64,000 nt of DNA, from contig NZ_JAFKFW010000014.1 in assembly GCF_017308015.1 (NCBI RefSeq), positions 113,345 to 177,344 on the forward strand. The letters run 5' to 3'. The notes below the pieces were generated by a model that had not been told where the DNA came from, did not search any database, and worked only from the letters and a program-made list of their open reading frames with translations. A program made the translations under genes and the position numbers. This DNA comes from Allobosea sp. GTDB lineage: Bacteria; Pseudomonadota; Alphaproteobacteria; Rhizobiales; Beijerinckiaceae. Shown in pieces: positions 45,862 to 55,804 of the stretch; positions within the stretch are counted from its first letter, which is position 1; each line of letters starts with the position of its first letter.

Positions 45862-46200
45862 CTAGCTCGCCGGATCGTACATGAATTCGCGCAGTTCCTG
45901 TGCGCAGCCGCAGGCTCGTGCGAGCTTCGCGGCCCATTTCACGGCCTCCTCGCGCGTCGGCAGTTCGAGCACCGTAAAGCCGCCACTGAGGCGGCTGCCC
46001 CGATAAATCTGCCCGGACACCGAGCCATCCGCGGAGACGAGCACGGGGGCGACCGGCTCGTTGACCCCGCCGGCGAAGACATAGACGCCGGCGGCCTTGG
46101 CCTCCTCGATCACGGCACGAGAATCGACGCCGGCGGCGGCCAGTTGCTCGTCCGTGAGCACCATCGCCTCGCTCGGAAAGGAGATGAGGTATTTCGTCAT
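45862..46200 (-). CDS. YciI-like (YCII-related) protein
   Basis: The ATG at 46200 gives 112 residues: MTKYLISFPSEAMVLTDEQLAAAG, then VYVFAGGVNEPVAPVLVSADG, SGGFTVLELPTREEAVKWAAKLARACGC. This pattern, with the conserved start and the GGFTVLE/DREEAxxWA segment, belongs to the YCII family, small dimeric proteins often next to extracytoplasmic sigma factors. The exact reaction is unknown; some family members are dehalogenase- or muconolactone-isomerase-like. Convergent with ABC-F (stops three bases apart) and divergent from the methyltransferase. Confidence 0.75.
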   Translation of the reverse strand: MTKYLISFPSEAMVLTDEQLAAAGVDSRAVIEEAKAAGVYVFAGGVNEPVAPVLVSADGSVSGQIYRGSRLSGGFTVLELPTREEAVKWAAKLARACGCAQELREFMYDPAS

Positions 46201-46372
46201 GTCGCGATGATGCGTTGCGGATCTGGCGGAGACAAGCGGATCGCTGCCGGTTTGGTTCTCATTGCGGTTATACCTGAAGCGGGCAGATGGCCGAGCGAGA
46301 AAACAGAACACTATCTCGACGCTCAGCGACGCCATAAGCTCGCTTGCGCATGTGAGCACGGAGCTTCCGGCC

Positions 46373-47014
46373 ATGGATTGGCGGGCCTGGCACGAGAAGT
46401 ACGACAGCCGGGATTCGCGGATGGCGCGGCGGCTGCGAACCGTTCAGGATCAAATTCGGTTCGTGCTCGACCACACCCGGTCCGGACCTTTTCGGGCCAT
46501 CAGCCTGTGCGCGGGACAAGGACGCGATCTGCTCGAGGTCCTGGCTTGCCATCCAAAACGTGGCGACGTCCGGGCTCGCCTCGTGGAGCTCGACGAGCAG
46601 AACACGGCGGTCGCCGCGGAATTCGCGCGTGCCAACATGCTCGATCAGGTCGAGATCGTGACGGGCGATGCCTCGCTGACCGACCAGTACCGAAGTATGG
46701 CACCGGCGGATCTCGTGCTGATCTGCGGCCTGTTCGGCAACATCTCCGATGACGACATCAAGCGCACGATCGACGCCTGTCCGCAGCTATGCGCGACAGG
46801 CGGACATGTGATCTGGACCCGCCATCGCCGCACGCCCGACCGCGTGCCATCGATCTGCGAGCGCTTCGAAGCGCTCGGTTTCGACCAACGCTGGCTGTCC
46901 GGGGACGATACGGAACTGGGTGTCGGCGTGCACCGCTTCGCGGGGGCGCCTCGACCGCTCGAAACCGGGCGGAGCCTGTTCCGGTTCATCGGATACGACC
47001 GGCTCGTGAGCTGA
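46373..47014 (+). CDS. Class I SAM-dependent methyltransferase-like protein
   Basis: The ATG at 46373 with GGAG upstream gives 213 residues. The Rossmann motif I region is FRAISLCAGQGRDLLEVLA (residues about 38-55), followed by ARLVELDEQNTAVAA (acidic residue for the SAM ribose) and VEIVTGDASLTDQ, then LVLICGLFGNISDDD. This is a complete SAM-binding core. The acceptor is unknown; the C-terminal VIWTRHRRTPDRVPSICERFEALGF resembles uncharacterised bacterial small-molecule methyltransferases. No operon partner. Confidence 0.8.
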   Translation: MDWRAWHEKYDSRDSRMARRLRTVQDQIRFVLDHTRSGPFRAISLCAGQGRDLLEVLACHPKRGDVRARLVELDEQNTAVAAEFARANMLDQVEIVTGDASLTDQYRSMAPADLVLICGLFGNISDDDIKRTIDACPQLCATGGHVIWTRHRRTPDRVPSICERFEALGFDQRWLSGDDTELGVGVHRFAGAPRPLETGRSLFRFIGYDRLVS

Positions 47015-47134
47015 GCGAGGCGGCGTCCGCATCGCGCGGCGGGCCATTCCGGTACACGTCTGGATGAGGTGGATTGTGCAGAACAGATCCGAAGCGGACA
47101 TCTCACTCCAAGAAGCGCTTGCGGCCTTTCCCGC

Positions 47135-47545
47135 TCATCCCTGCCCGGGCTTCACAATCCGGCTCAGGCGGTTGTCGGTGAACATGTAGATCTCGCGGCC
47201 GCCAGGCTCGGAATAGAGTACCTGGACCTCACGCTGACCCTTGCCACTCTCGCCGACGAGCACGTCGGTCGGGCGCGCGCCCTTCAGCTTCACCAGTTCG
47301 CATTCGGTGATGCCGGGCGCAATCTCCTTCGGCAGCGGCCGGGTCGAGGGATCGAGCGAGGCACCGACGCTGCACTCGCCTTCGGGCGTCAGCACCGGCT
47401 CCTGCGTCGAGATGCCGGCACTGGCCGAGGCGGTCTTCGTCGTGGTGACGCCACCCCTCGTTTCGGACTGGAAGGCGAAACCGCCCATATCGACCGAGCA
47501 GCCGGCAAGGGCCGCGGTGCAGAGCAACAGAACAGGCAGTCTCAC
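47135..47545 (-). CDS. Small lipoprotein coupled to holC
   Basis: Starts with GTG at 47545 in a GTGA overlap with the holC stop. A short signal (VRLPVLLLCTAALAGC) ends in the lipobox LAGC, so Cys 16 would be lipidated; the mature protein is about 120 residues. The C-terminal half (TECELVKLKGARPTDVLVGESGKGQREVQVLYSEPGGREIYMFTDNRL, in parts) resembles small envelope proteins with a BamE-like fold, but this is weak. It is probably exported by Lol to the outer membrane. Function unknown; the coupling to holC is likely fortuitous. Confidence 0.75.
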   Translation of the reverse strand: MRLPVLLLCTAALAGCSVDMGGFAFQSETRGGVTTTKTASASAGISTQEPVLTPEGECSVGASLDPSTRPLPKEIAPGITECELVKLKGARPTDVLVGESGKGQREVQVLYSEPGGREIYMFTDNRLSRIVKPGQG

Positions 47546-47994
47546 GCTTTCTTCTCCCAACGGCCGGCCTCGTCCTGCTGCCAGTAGCTGGCGGCATGGC
47601 CCGAGGCCCTGGCCTTCTTCCAATCCTCGCGAGCGGCGGCGAGCGCCTCGGGATCGTCGCCGTCGAATATCAGAACGACGCGCTCGTAGTCCTGCATTGC
47701 GTCGGGAATGCGGACCCCATCGGCACAGATCCGGACCTGAGCGGCGTTCGGATTATGCGCCTGCGTCGTCAGGACGACCGGATTTAACGCCGCATCCGCC
47801 TCCAGCGCCGTGACATGCGGCAGGAAGCTCTCGTCCGCATAGGTCCAGAGGTGGTCGTCGAGCACGCTCATGCGCTCCTGGCCACCGACCTGGACGACGA
47901 CCTTCTGGCCGCGCGACAGCGCGCGGTCGAGAATCGTCGGCAGAACCTGCTCGAGCGGACGGGACTGCAGATGGAAGAACAGGATCTCGGCCAT
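47542..47994 (-). CDS. holC: DNA polymerase III chi subunit
   Basis: Links the clamp loader to SSB on the lagging strand. The 150-residue protein has the family features EILFFHLQSRPLEQVLPTILDRAL, GQKVVVQVGGQERM, LDDHLWTYADESFLPH and the C-terminal VLIFDGDDPEALAAAREDWKKAR. In alphaproteobacteria it follows pepA, as here (about 50 bp between them on the same strand). Confidence 0.93.
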   Translation of the reverse strand: MAEILFFHLQSRPLEQVLPTILDRALSRGQKVVVQVGGQERMSVLDDHLWTYADESFLPHVTALEADAALNPVVLTTQAHNPNAAQVRICADGVRIPDAMQDYERVVLIFDGDDPEALAAAREDWKKARASGHAASYWQQDEAGRWEKKA

Positions 47995-48043
47995 CGAAAC
48001 CCTTTTCTCCTAACGGGTTACCGGCATTTCCGCAGAAAGCGAA

Positions 48044-49537
48044 TCAGTCTTCGTAGTGATCCGCGATCAGCCGGTCGAGCAGGCGTACGCCCCAGCCCGG
48101 CCCCCAGGAGCGGTTGATCTCCGAATTCGCGGCAGCCATTCCGGTTCCCGCGATGTCGAGATGGGCCCATGGCGTGTCGTTGACATGGCGCTGCAGGAAT
48201 TGCGCCGCCGTGATCGAGCCGCCATAGCGGCCGGCAGAGTTCTTCATGTCGGCGAATTTCGAGTCGATCAGCTTGTCGTAACCCTTGCCGAGCGGCATGC
48301 GCCAGACCGTCTCGCCCGTGGCTATGCCGGCCGCAGTCAGGCGCTGCGAGAGCTCGTCGTCATTGCTGAACAGGCCGGCATTCTCCTGGCCGAGCGCCAC
48401 CATGATCGCGCCGGTCAGCGTCGCCAGGTTGATCATGAAACGTGGCGCGAAACGCTCCTGCGTGTACCAGAGCACATCTGCGAGCACGAGCCGGCCCTCG
48501 GCATCGGTATTGATGATCTCGATGGTCTGGCCCGAGAGCGAGGTGACGATGTCGCCCGGGCGCTGGGCATTGCCGTCGGGCATGTTTTCGACGAGGCCGA
48601 TGACGCCGATGGCGTTGACCTTGGCCTTGCGGCCAGCCAATGCCTGCATCAGGCCGACGACGCAGGCCGCACCGGCCATGTCGCCCTTCATGTCCTCCAT
48701 GCCGGCGCCCGGCTTCAGCGAGATGCCGCCGGTGTCGAAGGTGACGCCCTTGCCGATGAAGGCGACGGGTTTCTCGTCCTTCTTCGCACCGTTCCAGCGC
48801 ATGATGACGACGCGGCTCTCGCGGCGCGAGCCCTGCCCGACGCCGAGCAGCGCGCGCATGCCGATCTTCTTCAGCGCCTTCTCGTCGAGTATCTCGATCT
48901 CGACGCCGAGCTTCTCGAGCTTGGCGGCACGGTCGGCGAACTCCTCGGGATAGAGCACGTTCGGCGGCTCATTGACGAGATCGCGCGCCTGCGTCACGCC
49001 GGCAGCGACCGCATCGGCCGCCTTGAAGGCCTTTTTCGCCGCAGACGGCTCAGCCATGCGCAAGGTGACCGTGAACGGCTCGGCCTCGTCCTTATCCTTG
49101 CTCTTGGTCTTGTAGCGATCGAAGGCATAGGCACGCAGCTTCAGGCCCAGCGCGATATCGGCGGCGTGCCTCGCCTGGATCGTGCCCTCCGGCATCGCGA
49201 GGACGACTTCCGCACTGCGGCCGGCACCGAGCCGTCCGGCGATGGCACCGCCCAGCTTGACGAAATCCAGCTTGGCGCGCTCGTCCTCGGGGCCGACGCC
49301 GACGACGATCAGGCGCTCGTAGGGCGAGCCCTCAGGGGACGGCAGCGTCAGTCCGGCCAGCGCCTTGCCCTTGAAACGATCCGCCGCGGCGGCCCGCGTC
49401 AGCAATGCCTGCGTCCCCTCGCCCGCCCATTCCCGCGCGGCTTCGGGCAGAGCCAGTTGGTCCGAAACGAGGATCACGAGGTCCTGCCCCTCGACGGCAT
49501 CCAGGGCTTTGATCTCGAGCTTCAGGCGCTGCGACAT
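48044..49537 (-). CDS. pepA: Leucyl aminopeptidase (cytosol aminopeptidase)
   Basis: Hexameric M17 metallopeptidase that removes N-terminal residues from peptides; in enterobacteria it also binds DNA. The 497-residue protein has the N-terminal macro-like domain and a catalytic domain with [31 protein letters not shown] and the signature [12 protein letters not shown]. Key lysine and metal ligands are present. Divergent from lptF; upstream of holC. Confidence 0.96.
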   Translation of the reverse strand: MSQRLKLEIKALDAVEGQDLVILVSDQLALPEAAREWAGEGTQALLTRAAAADRFKGKALAGLTLPSPEGSPYERLIVVGVGPEDERAKLDFVKLGGAIAGRLGAGRSAEVVLAMPEGTIQARHAADIALGLKLRAYAFDRYKTKSKDKDEAEPFTVTLRMAEPSAAKKAFKAADAVAAGVTQARDLVNEPPNVLYPEEFADRAAKLEKLGVEIEILDEKALKKIGMRALLGVGQGSRRESRVVIMRWNGAKKDEKPVAFIGKGVTFDTGGISLKPGAGMEDMKGDMAGAACVVGLMQALAGRKAKVNAIGVIGLVENMPDGNAQRPGDIVTSLSGQTIEIINTDAEGRLVLADVLWYTQERFAPRFMINLATLTGAIMVALGQENAGLFSNDDELSQRLTAAGIATGETVWRMPLGKGYDKLIDSKFADMKNSAGRYGGSITAAQFLQRHVNDTPWAHLDIAGTGMAAANSEINRSWGPGWGVRLLDRLIADHYED

Positions 49538-49691
49538 GATCCGCTCACAATCTTGCGAAAATGGCTTGGAAAGAACAGTTGAAGGCAGGCAGCAAACGAT
49601 TCCCGTTTGCGCCCTCGCCGCGCCTATACCATAGGGTGTGTCCGCCGAACCACCTCGGAGGGCTCACTCTCTCCAGCTCCGGAACCGACGC

Positions 49692-50885
49692 GTGCTTCTC
49701 AACCGCCTCGATCGCTATATCCTGAAGATCGCGGCGGTCGCAGCGATCGTGCTTCTACTCGGCCTGACCGGTGTGATCTGGGTCACGCAGGCGCTCCGCG
49801 AGGTCGATCTCATCACCGGCAAGGGTCAGACGATCCTGATCTTCCTGACCGTGACGCTGCTCTCGCTGCCGGCGCTGATCGCCGGCATCGCGCCGGTCGC
49901 GCTGTTCATGTCGACGCTCTACACGCTCAACAGGCTCAACGGCGATTCCGAGCTGATCGTAATGAACGCTGCCGGCGTGGCGCCGCAGCGCATCACGCGG
50001 CCCTTCCTCGTGCTCACGCTCGCGACATCGCTCATCGTCGCCTGGATGATGATCTCGGTCATGCCGGCGAGCTTTCGCATGCTGCGCGACCTGATCACAT
50101 TGATCCGCGCCGATTTCGTCGCCAACGTGGTCAAGGAAGGCCAGTTCGTCTCGCTCGATTCCGGCGTGACCTTCCATTACCGCGAGAAGGTGGGCGATGC
50201 GCTGGTCGGCATCTTCATGCAGGATCGCCGCGACCCGGCGCAGCCGTCGATCTATCTCGCCGAGCGCGGCCGGACAGTCGAGGCCGAGGGCCAGAGCTTC
50301 CTGATGCTGGAAAAGGGCACGATCCAGCGCGAAACCAAGAACACCAGTACGACCTCGATCATCTCCTTCGAGCGTTATGCCCTGAACCTGTCGGCGCTCA
50401 CAGGCGATTCCAGCGGCGGCCCCGGCGAGGGCGACGGCGACAAGGTGATCTACAAGCCGCGCGAACGCTCGACCTGGCAGCTCCTCCGGCAAAATCCGAA
50501 CGAAGCCTATTACAAGATTCAGGAAGGCCGCTTCCGGGCGGAACTGCACAACCGGCTGTCGTCCCCTCTCTACCCTCTCGCCTTCATGCTGATCGCGTTT
50601 GCCGCCATCGGCGAGGCGCGCACCACCCGTCAGGGGCGCGCTCTGGCGATCCAGTCGGCGATCATGATCGTCGGCGCCACACGCATCGCCGCCTACGCCG
50701 CCTGGACCGCGAGCGTACGCTCGCCCTTCGCCGCCGCGCTGCTCTACATCCTGCCGATCCTGGCCATCGTCATGGCCACGGGTTTCATCTTCTACGGCGG
50801 ACGGATTCAACCGGTCCTGGCCCGCCTGCTTGCCCCTCTCACAACGCCGCTGGTCAATCTCGCGGCCCGTTTCCGGCGCGCCTGA
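49692..50885 (+). CDS. lptF: LPS export ABC transporter permease LptF
   Basis: One of the two permeases of LptB2FG that extract LPS from the inner membrane. I chose the GTG at 49692, which gives VLLNRLDRYILKIAAVAA, the normal LptF start (397 residues); a GTG at 49638 would add 18 residues. Three membrane helices, a periplasmic beta-jellyroll domain (residues about 130-250) and three more helices are visible (LTGVIWVTQALREVDLITGKGQ; LYPLAFMLIAFAAIGEARTTRQGR). It overlaps the lptG start by one base (TGATG). Confidence 0.93.
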   Translation: MLLNRLDRYILKIAAVAAIVLLLGLTGVIWVTQALREVDLITGKGQTILIFLTVTLLSLPALIAGIAPVALFMSTLYTLNRLNGDSELIVMNAAGVAPQRITRPFLVLTLATSLIVAWMMISVMPASFRMLRDLITLIRADFVANVVKEGQFVSLDSGVTFHYREKVGDALVGIFMQDRRDPAQPSIYLAERGRTVEAEGQSFLMLEKGTIQRETKNTSTTSIISFERYALNLSALTGDSSGGPGEGDGDKVIYKPRERSTWQLLRQNPNEAYYKIQEGRFRAELHNRLSSPLYPLAFMLIAFAAIGEARTTRQGRALAIQSAIMIVGATRIAAYAAWTASVRSPFAAALLYILPILAIVMATGFIFYGGRIQPVLARLLAPLTTPLVNLAARFRRA

Positions 50886-51976
50886 TGCTCCTGTTCACGA
50901 CTTTCGGCCGCTATCTGACGAAGCGTTTCACCCGCGCCATCCTCGGGGTGTTCAGCACGTTCTTCTTCCTGATCGGGACACTCGATTTCGTCGAATTGAT
51001 GCGCCGCGCCGGGGATTCCCCGATCGCGACGACACCGCGCATCGTACAGCTCGCCCTGTTCCGGGTCCCCGCCGTGGCCGAGCAGATCTTCCCCTTCGCC
51101 GCGCTCTTCGGCGGCATGTTCGCGCTGCTGACGCTCAGCCGAAAGCTCGAGCTCGTCGTCGCCCGCTCGGTCGGCATCTCGGCCTGGCAGTTCCTGCAGC
51201 CCGCCGCGACGGTCGCAGGAGTGCTCGGGCTGATCTCGATCATGATCTACAACCCGGTCGCAGCCGAGTTGAAGCGGAAGGCCACGGCTCTGGAGACGCG
51301 GCTGTTCGTCCGCTCCGGCGGCAAATCCGCCCTCTCCAAGGAAATCTGGCTGAGGCAGCGCAGCGTCGACGGCCAAGCGATCATCCGCGCCGCCGGTGCC
51401 TTGCCCGACGAGGACGGCCTGTCCCAGGTCACCTTCTTCATCTTCAATCCGAACGGCAGCTTCAAGGAGCGAATCGATGCCCGGCAGGCCCTGCTGCGTC
51501 CGGGGCACTGGGAGCTCGCCGATGCGCGCTCCACCTCCGCCACGGAAGAGCCACAGAGCTATAAGAGCTACGTGCTCGCCACGACGCTGGAGCCGGAACA
51601 GATGCGCCAGAGCTTCACCCCACCCGACGCGGTGGGCTTCTGGTCCATGCCGGGCGTAATCGACCGGACACAGCGCGCCGGGCTCGATACCACCCCCTAT
51701 GAGCTGCGCTATCAATCGCTTATGGCGCGCCCGCTGCTGCTGATCGCCATGGTGCTGGTGGCAGCATCCGTTTCTTTAAGATTTTTCAGATTTGGTGGTG
51801 TGACCAAACTGGTGATAGGTGGCGTCGCCGCCGGCTTCGTGCTCTATGTGGCGACACAACTGTCGGAGGAACTCGGATCGTCGGGAATCGTCAATCCGAT
51901 CGTCGCGGCGTGGTTGCCTGCAGCATTGGGGGCAATGCTGGGAGCACTCGCCCTCCTCCATCAGGAAGATGGGTGA
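50885..51976 (+). CDS. lptG: LPS export ABC transporter permease LptG
   Basis: Partner of LptF in LPS extraction. The ATG at 50885 overlaps the lptF stop by one base and gives 363 residues. It shows RYLTKRFTRAILGVFSTFFFLIGTLDFVELMRR, the EQIFPFAALFGGMFALLTLSRKLELVVARSVG region and the C-terminal GVTKLVIGGVAAGFVLYV and LPAALGAMLGALALL helices. A longer open frame continues upstream in another frame than lptF and is not coding. lptD follows 38 bp downstream. Confidence 0.94.
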   Translation: MLLFTTFGRYLTKRFTRAILGVFSTFFFLIGTLDFVELMRRAGDSPIATTPRIVQLALFRVPAVAEQIFPFAALFGGMFALLTLSRKLELVVARSVGISAWQFLQPAATVAGVLGLISIMIYNPVAAELKRKATALETRLFVRSGGKSALSKEIWLRQRSVDGQAIIRAAGALPDEDGLSQVTFFIFNPNGSFKERIDARQALLRPGHWELADARSTSATEEPQSYKSYVLATTLEPEQMRQSFTPPDAVGFWSMPGVIDRTQRAGLDTTPYELRYQSLMARPLLLIAMVLVAASVSLRFFRFGGVTKLVIGGVAAGFVLYVATQLSEELGSSGIVNPIVAAWLPAALGAMLGALALLHQEDG

Positions 51977-52013
51977 AACGTACTGTGCCTATGGTTAATT
52001 TCGAGTTTACGCG

Positions 52014-54575
52014 ATGGGACCAGGAGTGAACCGGCTGGCACGCTTTGCGGCGGCGACGGCTCTCGCCTCCAGTCTGGCCTATCTGCTGGCCGGGCCGGCC
52101 CATGCCCAGAATCGGGTGGCCGGCGCGCAGCCCAAGCCTGCGGCCGCGGCTTCCACCAAGCCGCAGGACCGGATGGTCGTGGATGCGCGCGAACTCGTCT
52201 ACGACAACGACAAGAAGACGGTCGCGGCCGTCGGCGACGTTCAGATCCTGTACCAGGGCCGGACGATCGAGGCCGATCGGGTCACCTACGACCAGGGCAA
52301 CAAGCGCGTCACAGCCATCGGCAACGCCCGGATCACCGAAGCAAACGGCACGGTGATCACCGGCGACAAGTTCAACCTGACCGACGACTTCCGCGACGGC
52401 TTCATCGACTCGCTACGCGTCGTTAACCCGGACAAGACCCGTTTCTCGGCGCCACGCGCCGAGCGCACGGACGGCGAGACCTTCGTCTTCGAGAAGGGCA
52501 TCTACACGGCCTGCGAATCCTGCAAGGACAACCCCGAGCGGCCGCCGCTCTGGCAGGTCCGCGCGGCACGGATCATCCACAAGAAGTCCGAGCAGACGAT
52601 CTATTACGAGGATGCGCGCGTCGAGTTCGCCGGCATTCCGATGGCCTATATCCCGTATATGTCGGGCCCGGATTCGACGGTGAAGCGCAAGTCCGGCTTC
52701 CTGTCGCCGAAATTCGTCAATACCTCGGCGCTCGGCTACGGCGTCGGCCTGCCCTATTTCCTCAACCTGGCACCCAATTACGACCTGACGTTCACGCCAA
52801 GCTATTTCAGCCGCCAGGGCTTCCTGGGCCAGGCGGAATGGCGGCACCGCCTGATGAACGGCTCCTACACGATCCGGGCCTCGGGCATCTTCCAGCAGGA
52901 CAAGAATGCCTTTCTGCCGAGCCCGCTCGGCCCGCGCGACAAGGAATTCCGCGGCTCGGTGGAAACGAACGGCAAGTTCTTCATCAATCCGCGCTGGACG
53001 GTCGGCTGGAACGCCGCAATGTCGACGGATCGCTGGTTCTACAAGAACTACCGGATCCGCAACGAGAGCCTCAGCACCACCACCTATCTGCAGGAATCGA
53101 TCTCGACCGCCTATCTGAACGGCCAGAGCGAGAGCGCCTGGTTCGATCTGCGCGGCTACTACTTCCAGCCCCTGAACTACCAGGACTGGCAGAAGCAGCA
53201 GCCCGTCGTGCTGCCGGTTCTGGACTACGACAAGCGCGTCCACAAACCGTCCTTCCTCGGCGGCGAGCTCTCCTTCACCGCCAATATCACGAGCCTGACG
53301 CGCGACACCGCCGCTTTCGCCGAATTGCCGCAGCAGAAGACCTACCTGGTCACGACGCCGAGCTACTCGCTCTATGACGGCTGCGCCGTCTACGACAAGA
53401 ACCGCTGCCTCGTGCGCGGCCTGGCGGGCAATGTCTCCCGGGCGACGGCCCAGGTTTCCTGGCGGCGCAACTTCATCGACCCGATCGGCCAGATGTGGAC
53501 GCCCTACGCCTCGGTGCGGGCCGACATCTTCTCGGTCAATCCCGACACCACCGGGCCGATCAACTCGCGCGTCGCGACCATCGCCGACACCTCGGACGAG
53601 GTCTTCGGCCGGGTGATGCCTGCGATCGGGCTGATGTATCGGTATCCGTTCGTCGCCAAGACGGACTGGGGAACCCATATCATCGAGCCGGTCGCGCAGA
53701 TCGTCGCCCGCCCGAACGAGACCAACAGCCTGCGCGTCGCCAACGAGGACGCGCAGAGTCTCGTCTTCGACGCCAACAACCTGTTCGAGTGGAGCGGAAA
53801 GTTCTCCGGCTTCGACCGCGTGGAGGGCGGTACCCGCGCGAATGTCGGGGCGCTCTATACCGGGCGCTTCGGCAAGGAAGCCTTCGCCAACCTGCTGCTG
53901 GGCCAGTCCTTCCAGCTCGGCGGACGCAATTCCTTCGCCAGCGGCGACCTGCTCAATACCGGCCTGAACTCCGGCCTCGAGACCCGCAGCTCCGACTATG
54001 TCGCGCGTGCCCAGGTGTCGCCCTTCAAAGGCTTCTTCCTGACCGGCGCGACCCGCCTCAACGCGACGACCTTCGAAGCCCAGCGGATCGACGCCGCCGC
54101 GACGTATGCCAACAGCGTCATCACCGCCTCGGTCGGCTATGGGCGCTACGAGCCGCAACCCGATCTCGGCATTCAACGCCGCCGTGAAGGCCTTTCACTC
54201 AACGGCTCGCTGCGCGTCGCCGAGAACTGGCGCGTGCGCGCAGGCGTGCTGTTCGACCTGGACAAGTACAAATACGACCGCGAGATGTACCGGACCGCTT
54301 ATGCGTCCTATCTTGCCGCTCCGACGGTCGCCGCCGTGCCGGTCTATCCGAATACCGGCCCGTTCCAGACGGCCTCGACCTCGTTCGGGCTCAACTATAC
54401 GGACGAGTGCACGATCTTCGACATCAGCTACTCGCAGAGCTACGCTGATCGCCAGGCCGGGGCGACGAAGGATACGCGCACGGTCATGTTCCGCCTCGAG
54501 CTGCGTACGCTCGGCGAGATCAGCTACTCGCAGAATCTCGGTTCGAGCTCGAGTGACGGTGTCGGCTCGAACTGA
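52014..54575 (+). CDS. lptD: LPS assembly protein LptD
   Basis: Outer-membrane barrel that, with LptE, inserts LPS into the outer leaflet. The 853-residue protein has a signal (residues about 1-31, ending GPAHAQ), an N-terminal jellyroll (VVDARELVYDNDKKTVAAVGDVQI) and a large beta-barrel. Cysteine pairs in ACESCKD and GCAVYDKNRC and a later DEC could form disulfides. The ATG at 52014 lies 38 bp after lptG, so it is co-transcribed with it. Usually surA follows lptD in this group; here none does. Confidence 0.94.
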   Translation: MGPGVNRLARFAAATALASSLAYLLAGPAHAQNRVAGAQPKPAAAASTKPQDRMVVDARELVYDNDKKTVAAVGDVQILYQGRTIEADRVTYDQGNKRVTAIGNARITEANGTVITGDKFNLTDDFRDGFIDSLRVVNPDKTRFSAPRAERTDGETFVFEKGIYTACESCKDNPERPPLWQVRAARIIHKKSEQTIYYEDARVEFAGIPMAYIPYMSGPDSTVKRKSGFLSPKFVNTSALGYGVGLPYFLNLAPNYDLTFTPSYFSRQGFLGQAEWRHRLMNGSYTIRASGIFQQDKNAFLPSPLGPRDKEFRGSVETNGKFFINPRWTVGWNAAMSTDRWFYKNYRIRNESLSTTTYLQESISTAYLNGQSESAWFDLRGYYFQPLNYQDWQKQQPVVLPVLDYDKRVHKPSFLGGELSFTANITSLTRDTAAFAELPQQKTYLVTTPSYSLYDGCAVYDKNRCLVRGLAGNVSRATAQVSWRRNFIDPIGQMWTPYASVRADIFSVNPDTTGPINSRVATIADTSDEVFGRVMPAIGLMYRYPFVAKTDWGTHIIEPVAQIVARPNETNSLRVANEDAQSLVFDANNLFEWSGKFSGFDRVEGGTRANVGALYTGRFGKEAFANLLLGQSFQLGGRNSFASGDLLNTGLNSGLETRSSDYVARAQVSPFKGFFLTGATRLNATTFEAQRIDAAATYANSVITASVGYGRYEPQPDLGIQRRREGLSLNGSLRVAENWRVRAGVLFDLDKYKYDREMYRTAYASYLAAPTVAAVPVYPNTGPFQTASTSFGLNYTDECTIFDISYSQSYADRQAGATKDTRTVMFRLELRTLGEISYSQNLGSSSSDGVGSN

Positions 54576-54781
54576 AGCAATTCCGCGGTCCGTGAGGCTG
54601 GGAGCTTTCTCCCCGCCGCTCTCGGGTTTTTCCGTAATTCTCCCAATTGCGGAAAAGCCCTGCATTCCTGTCTGTCGCAGTGCCTTCGCGCGAACCGGTG
54701 GCCGGTTAGCCTGAAAATGCTCAGTCTTCACCCTGGCCCGCAGCGACGGGCCAGCTTCCTCTTCGAGGCGCGGAGTTCGTC

Positions 54782-55804
54782 TTGCCGGCAACGCCGCTCG
54801 CATTGACACAAGGAGATCCCGCCGGGATCGGACCGGAGCTGACGCTGCGCGCCTGGCTGGAGCGCCGCGAACGCGCGCTTCCGCCTTTCGCCTGTATCGC
54901 CGATCCCGGCCATCTCGCCGATATCGCCCGCCAGCTCGGCTGGAGCGTTCCGCTGCGCCTCTGCGACTGGGGCGAGGTCCGCGCGAGCTTTGCCGAAGCG
55001 CTGCCCGTCATCCCGCTCGCGCCTGATGCGGGCAGGGTCGTTCCGGGCAAGCCCGATGCGGCCACGGCCGCCGGCACGATCGCCTCCATCGACCGGGCAG
55101 TCGAGGCGGCCCGCCACGGTGATGTCGCGGCCGTCGTAACGAATCCAATCGCCAAATCAGTGCTTTACAGCGCCGGCTTCAAGCATCCCGGCCATACCGA
55201 ATATCTGGCGCATCTTGCAGCCCGGGACGGCGTCGAGCCACGTCCCGTGATGATGCTCTGGTGCGAGGAGCTCGCCGTCGTGCCGGTCACGATCCACGAG
55301 CCGCTGCGACGCGTGCCGGAGCTGCTGACCACCGCGTTGATCGTCGAGACCGGCCGGATCGTCGCGGCGGAGCTGCGCAGCCGGTTCGGCATCGCCGCGC
55401 CGAAGCTCGCGATCAGCGGGCTCAACCCCCATGCCGGGGAGAACGGCACGATGGGCCATGAAGATGCGGCGATCGTCGCGCCCGCCATCGCCCAGTTGCG
55501 AGCAGAAGGCATCGACGCCCGCGGCCCCTATCCCGCCGACACGATGTTCCATGCGCGGGCTCGCGCCGGCTATGACGCGGCGCTTGCGATGTATCACGAC
55601 CAGGCCCTGATCCCGATCAAGACGATCGCCTTCGACGAGGGGGTGAACGTCACGCTCGGCCTGCCCTTCATCCGGACCTCGCCGGACCACGGCACGGCCT
55701 TCGATATCGCGGGCCGGGGCGTCGCTCGGCCGGACAGCCTCTGCGCTGCCCTGAAGCTCGCGGCCCGCATGGCCGAGCGCGCCGCCACGGACCCTACCTC
55801 ATGA
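54782..55804 (+). CDS. pdxA: 4-hydroxythreonine-4-phosphate dehydrogenase
   Basis: NAD-dependent step of DXP-dependent pyridoxal phosphate synthesis. The 340-residue protein starts with TTG at 54782 with GGAG about eight bases upstream and begins [16 protein letters not shown]. Metal and substrate motifs are [36 protein letters not shown] and [11 protein letters not shown], which hold the zinc-binding histidines. Its stop overlaps the rsmA start (ATGA). In most relatives surA stands directly upstream. Confidence 0.95.
   Translation: MPATPLALTQGDPAGIGPELTLRAWLERRERALPPFACIADPGHLADIARQLGWSVPLRLCDWGEVRASFAEALPVIPLAPDAGRVVPGKPDAATAAGTIASIDRAVEAARHGDVAAVVTNPIAKSVLYSAGFKHPGHTEYLAHLAARDGVEPRPVMMLWCEELAVVPVTIHEPLRRVPELLTTALIVETGRIVAAELRSRFGIAAPKLAISGLNPHAGENGTMGHEDAAIVAPAIAQLRAEGIDARGPYPADTMFHARARAGYDAALAMYHDQALIPIKTIAFDEGVNVTLGLPFIRTSPDHGTAFDIAGRGVARPDSLCAALKLAARMAERAATDPTS

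Noticed and set aside
49607-51976. A 789-codon frame spanning lptF and lptG
   Set aside because: Its first half is out of frame with lptF; only the part from 50885 is real (lptG).
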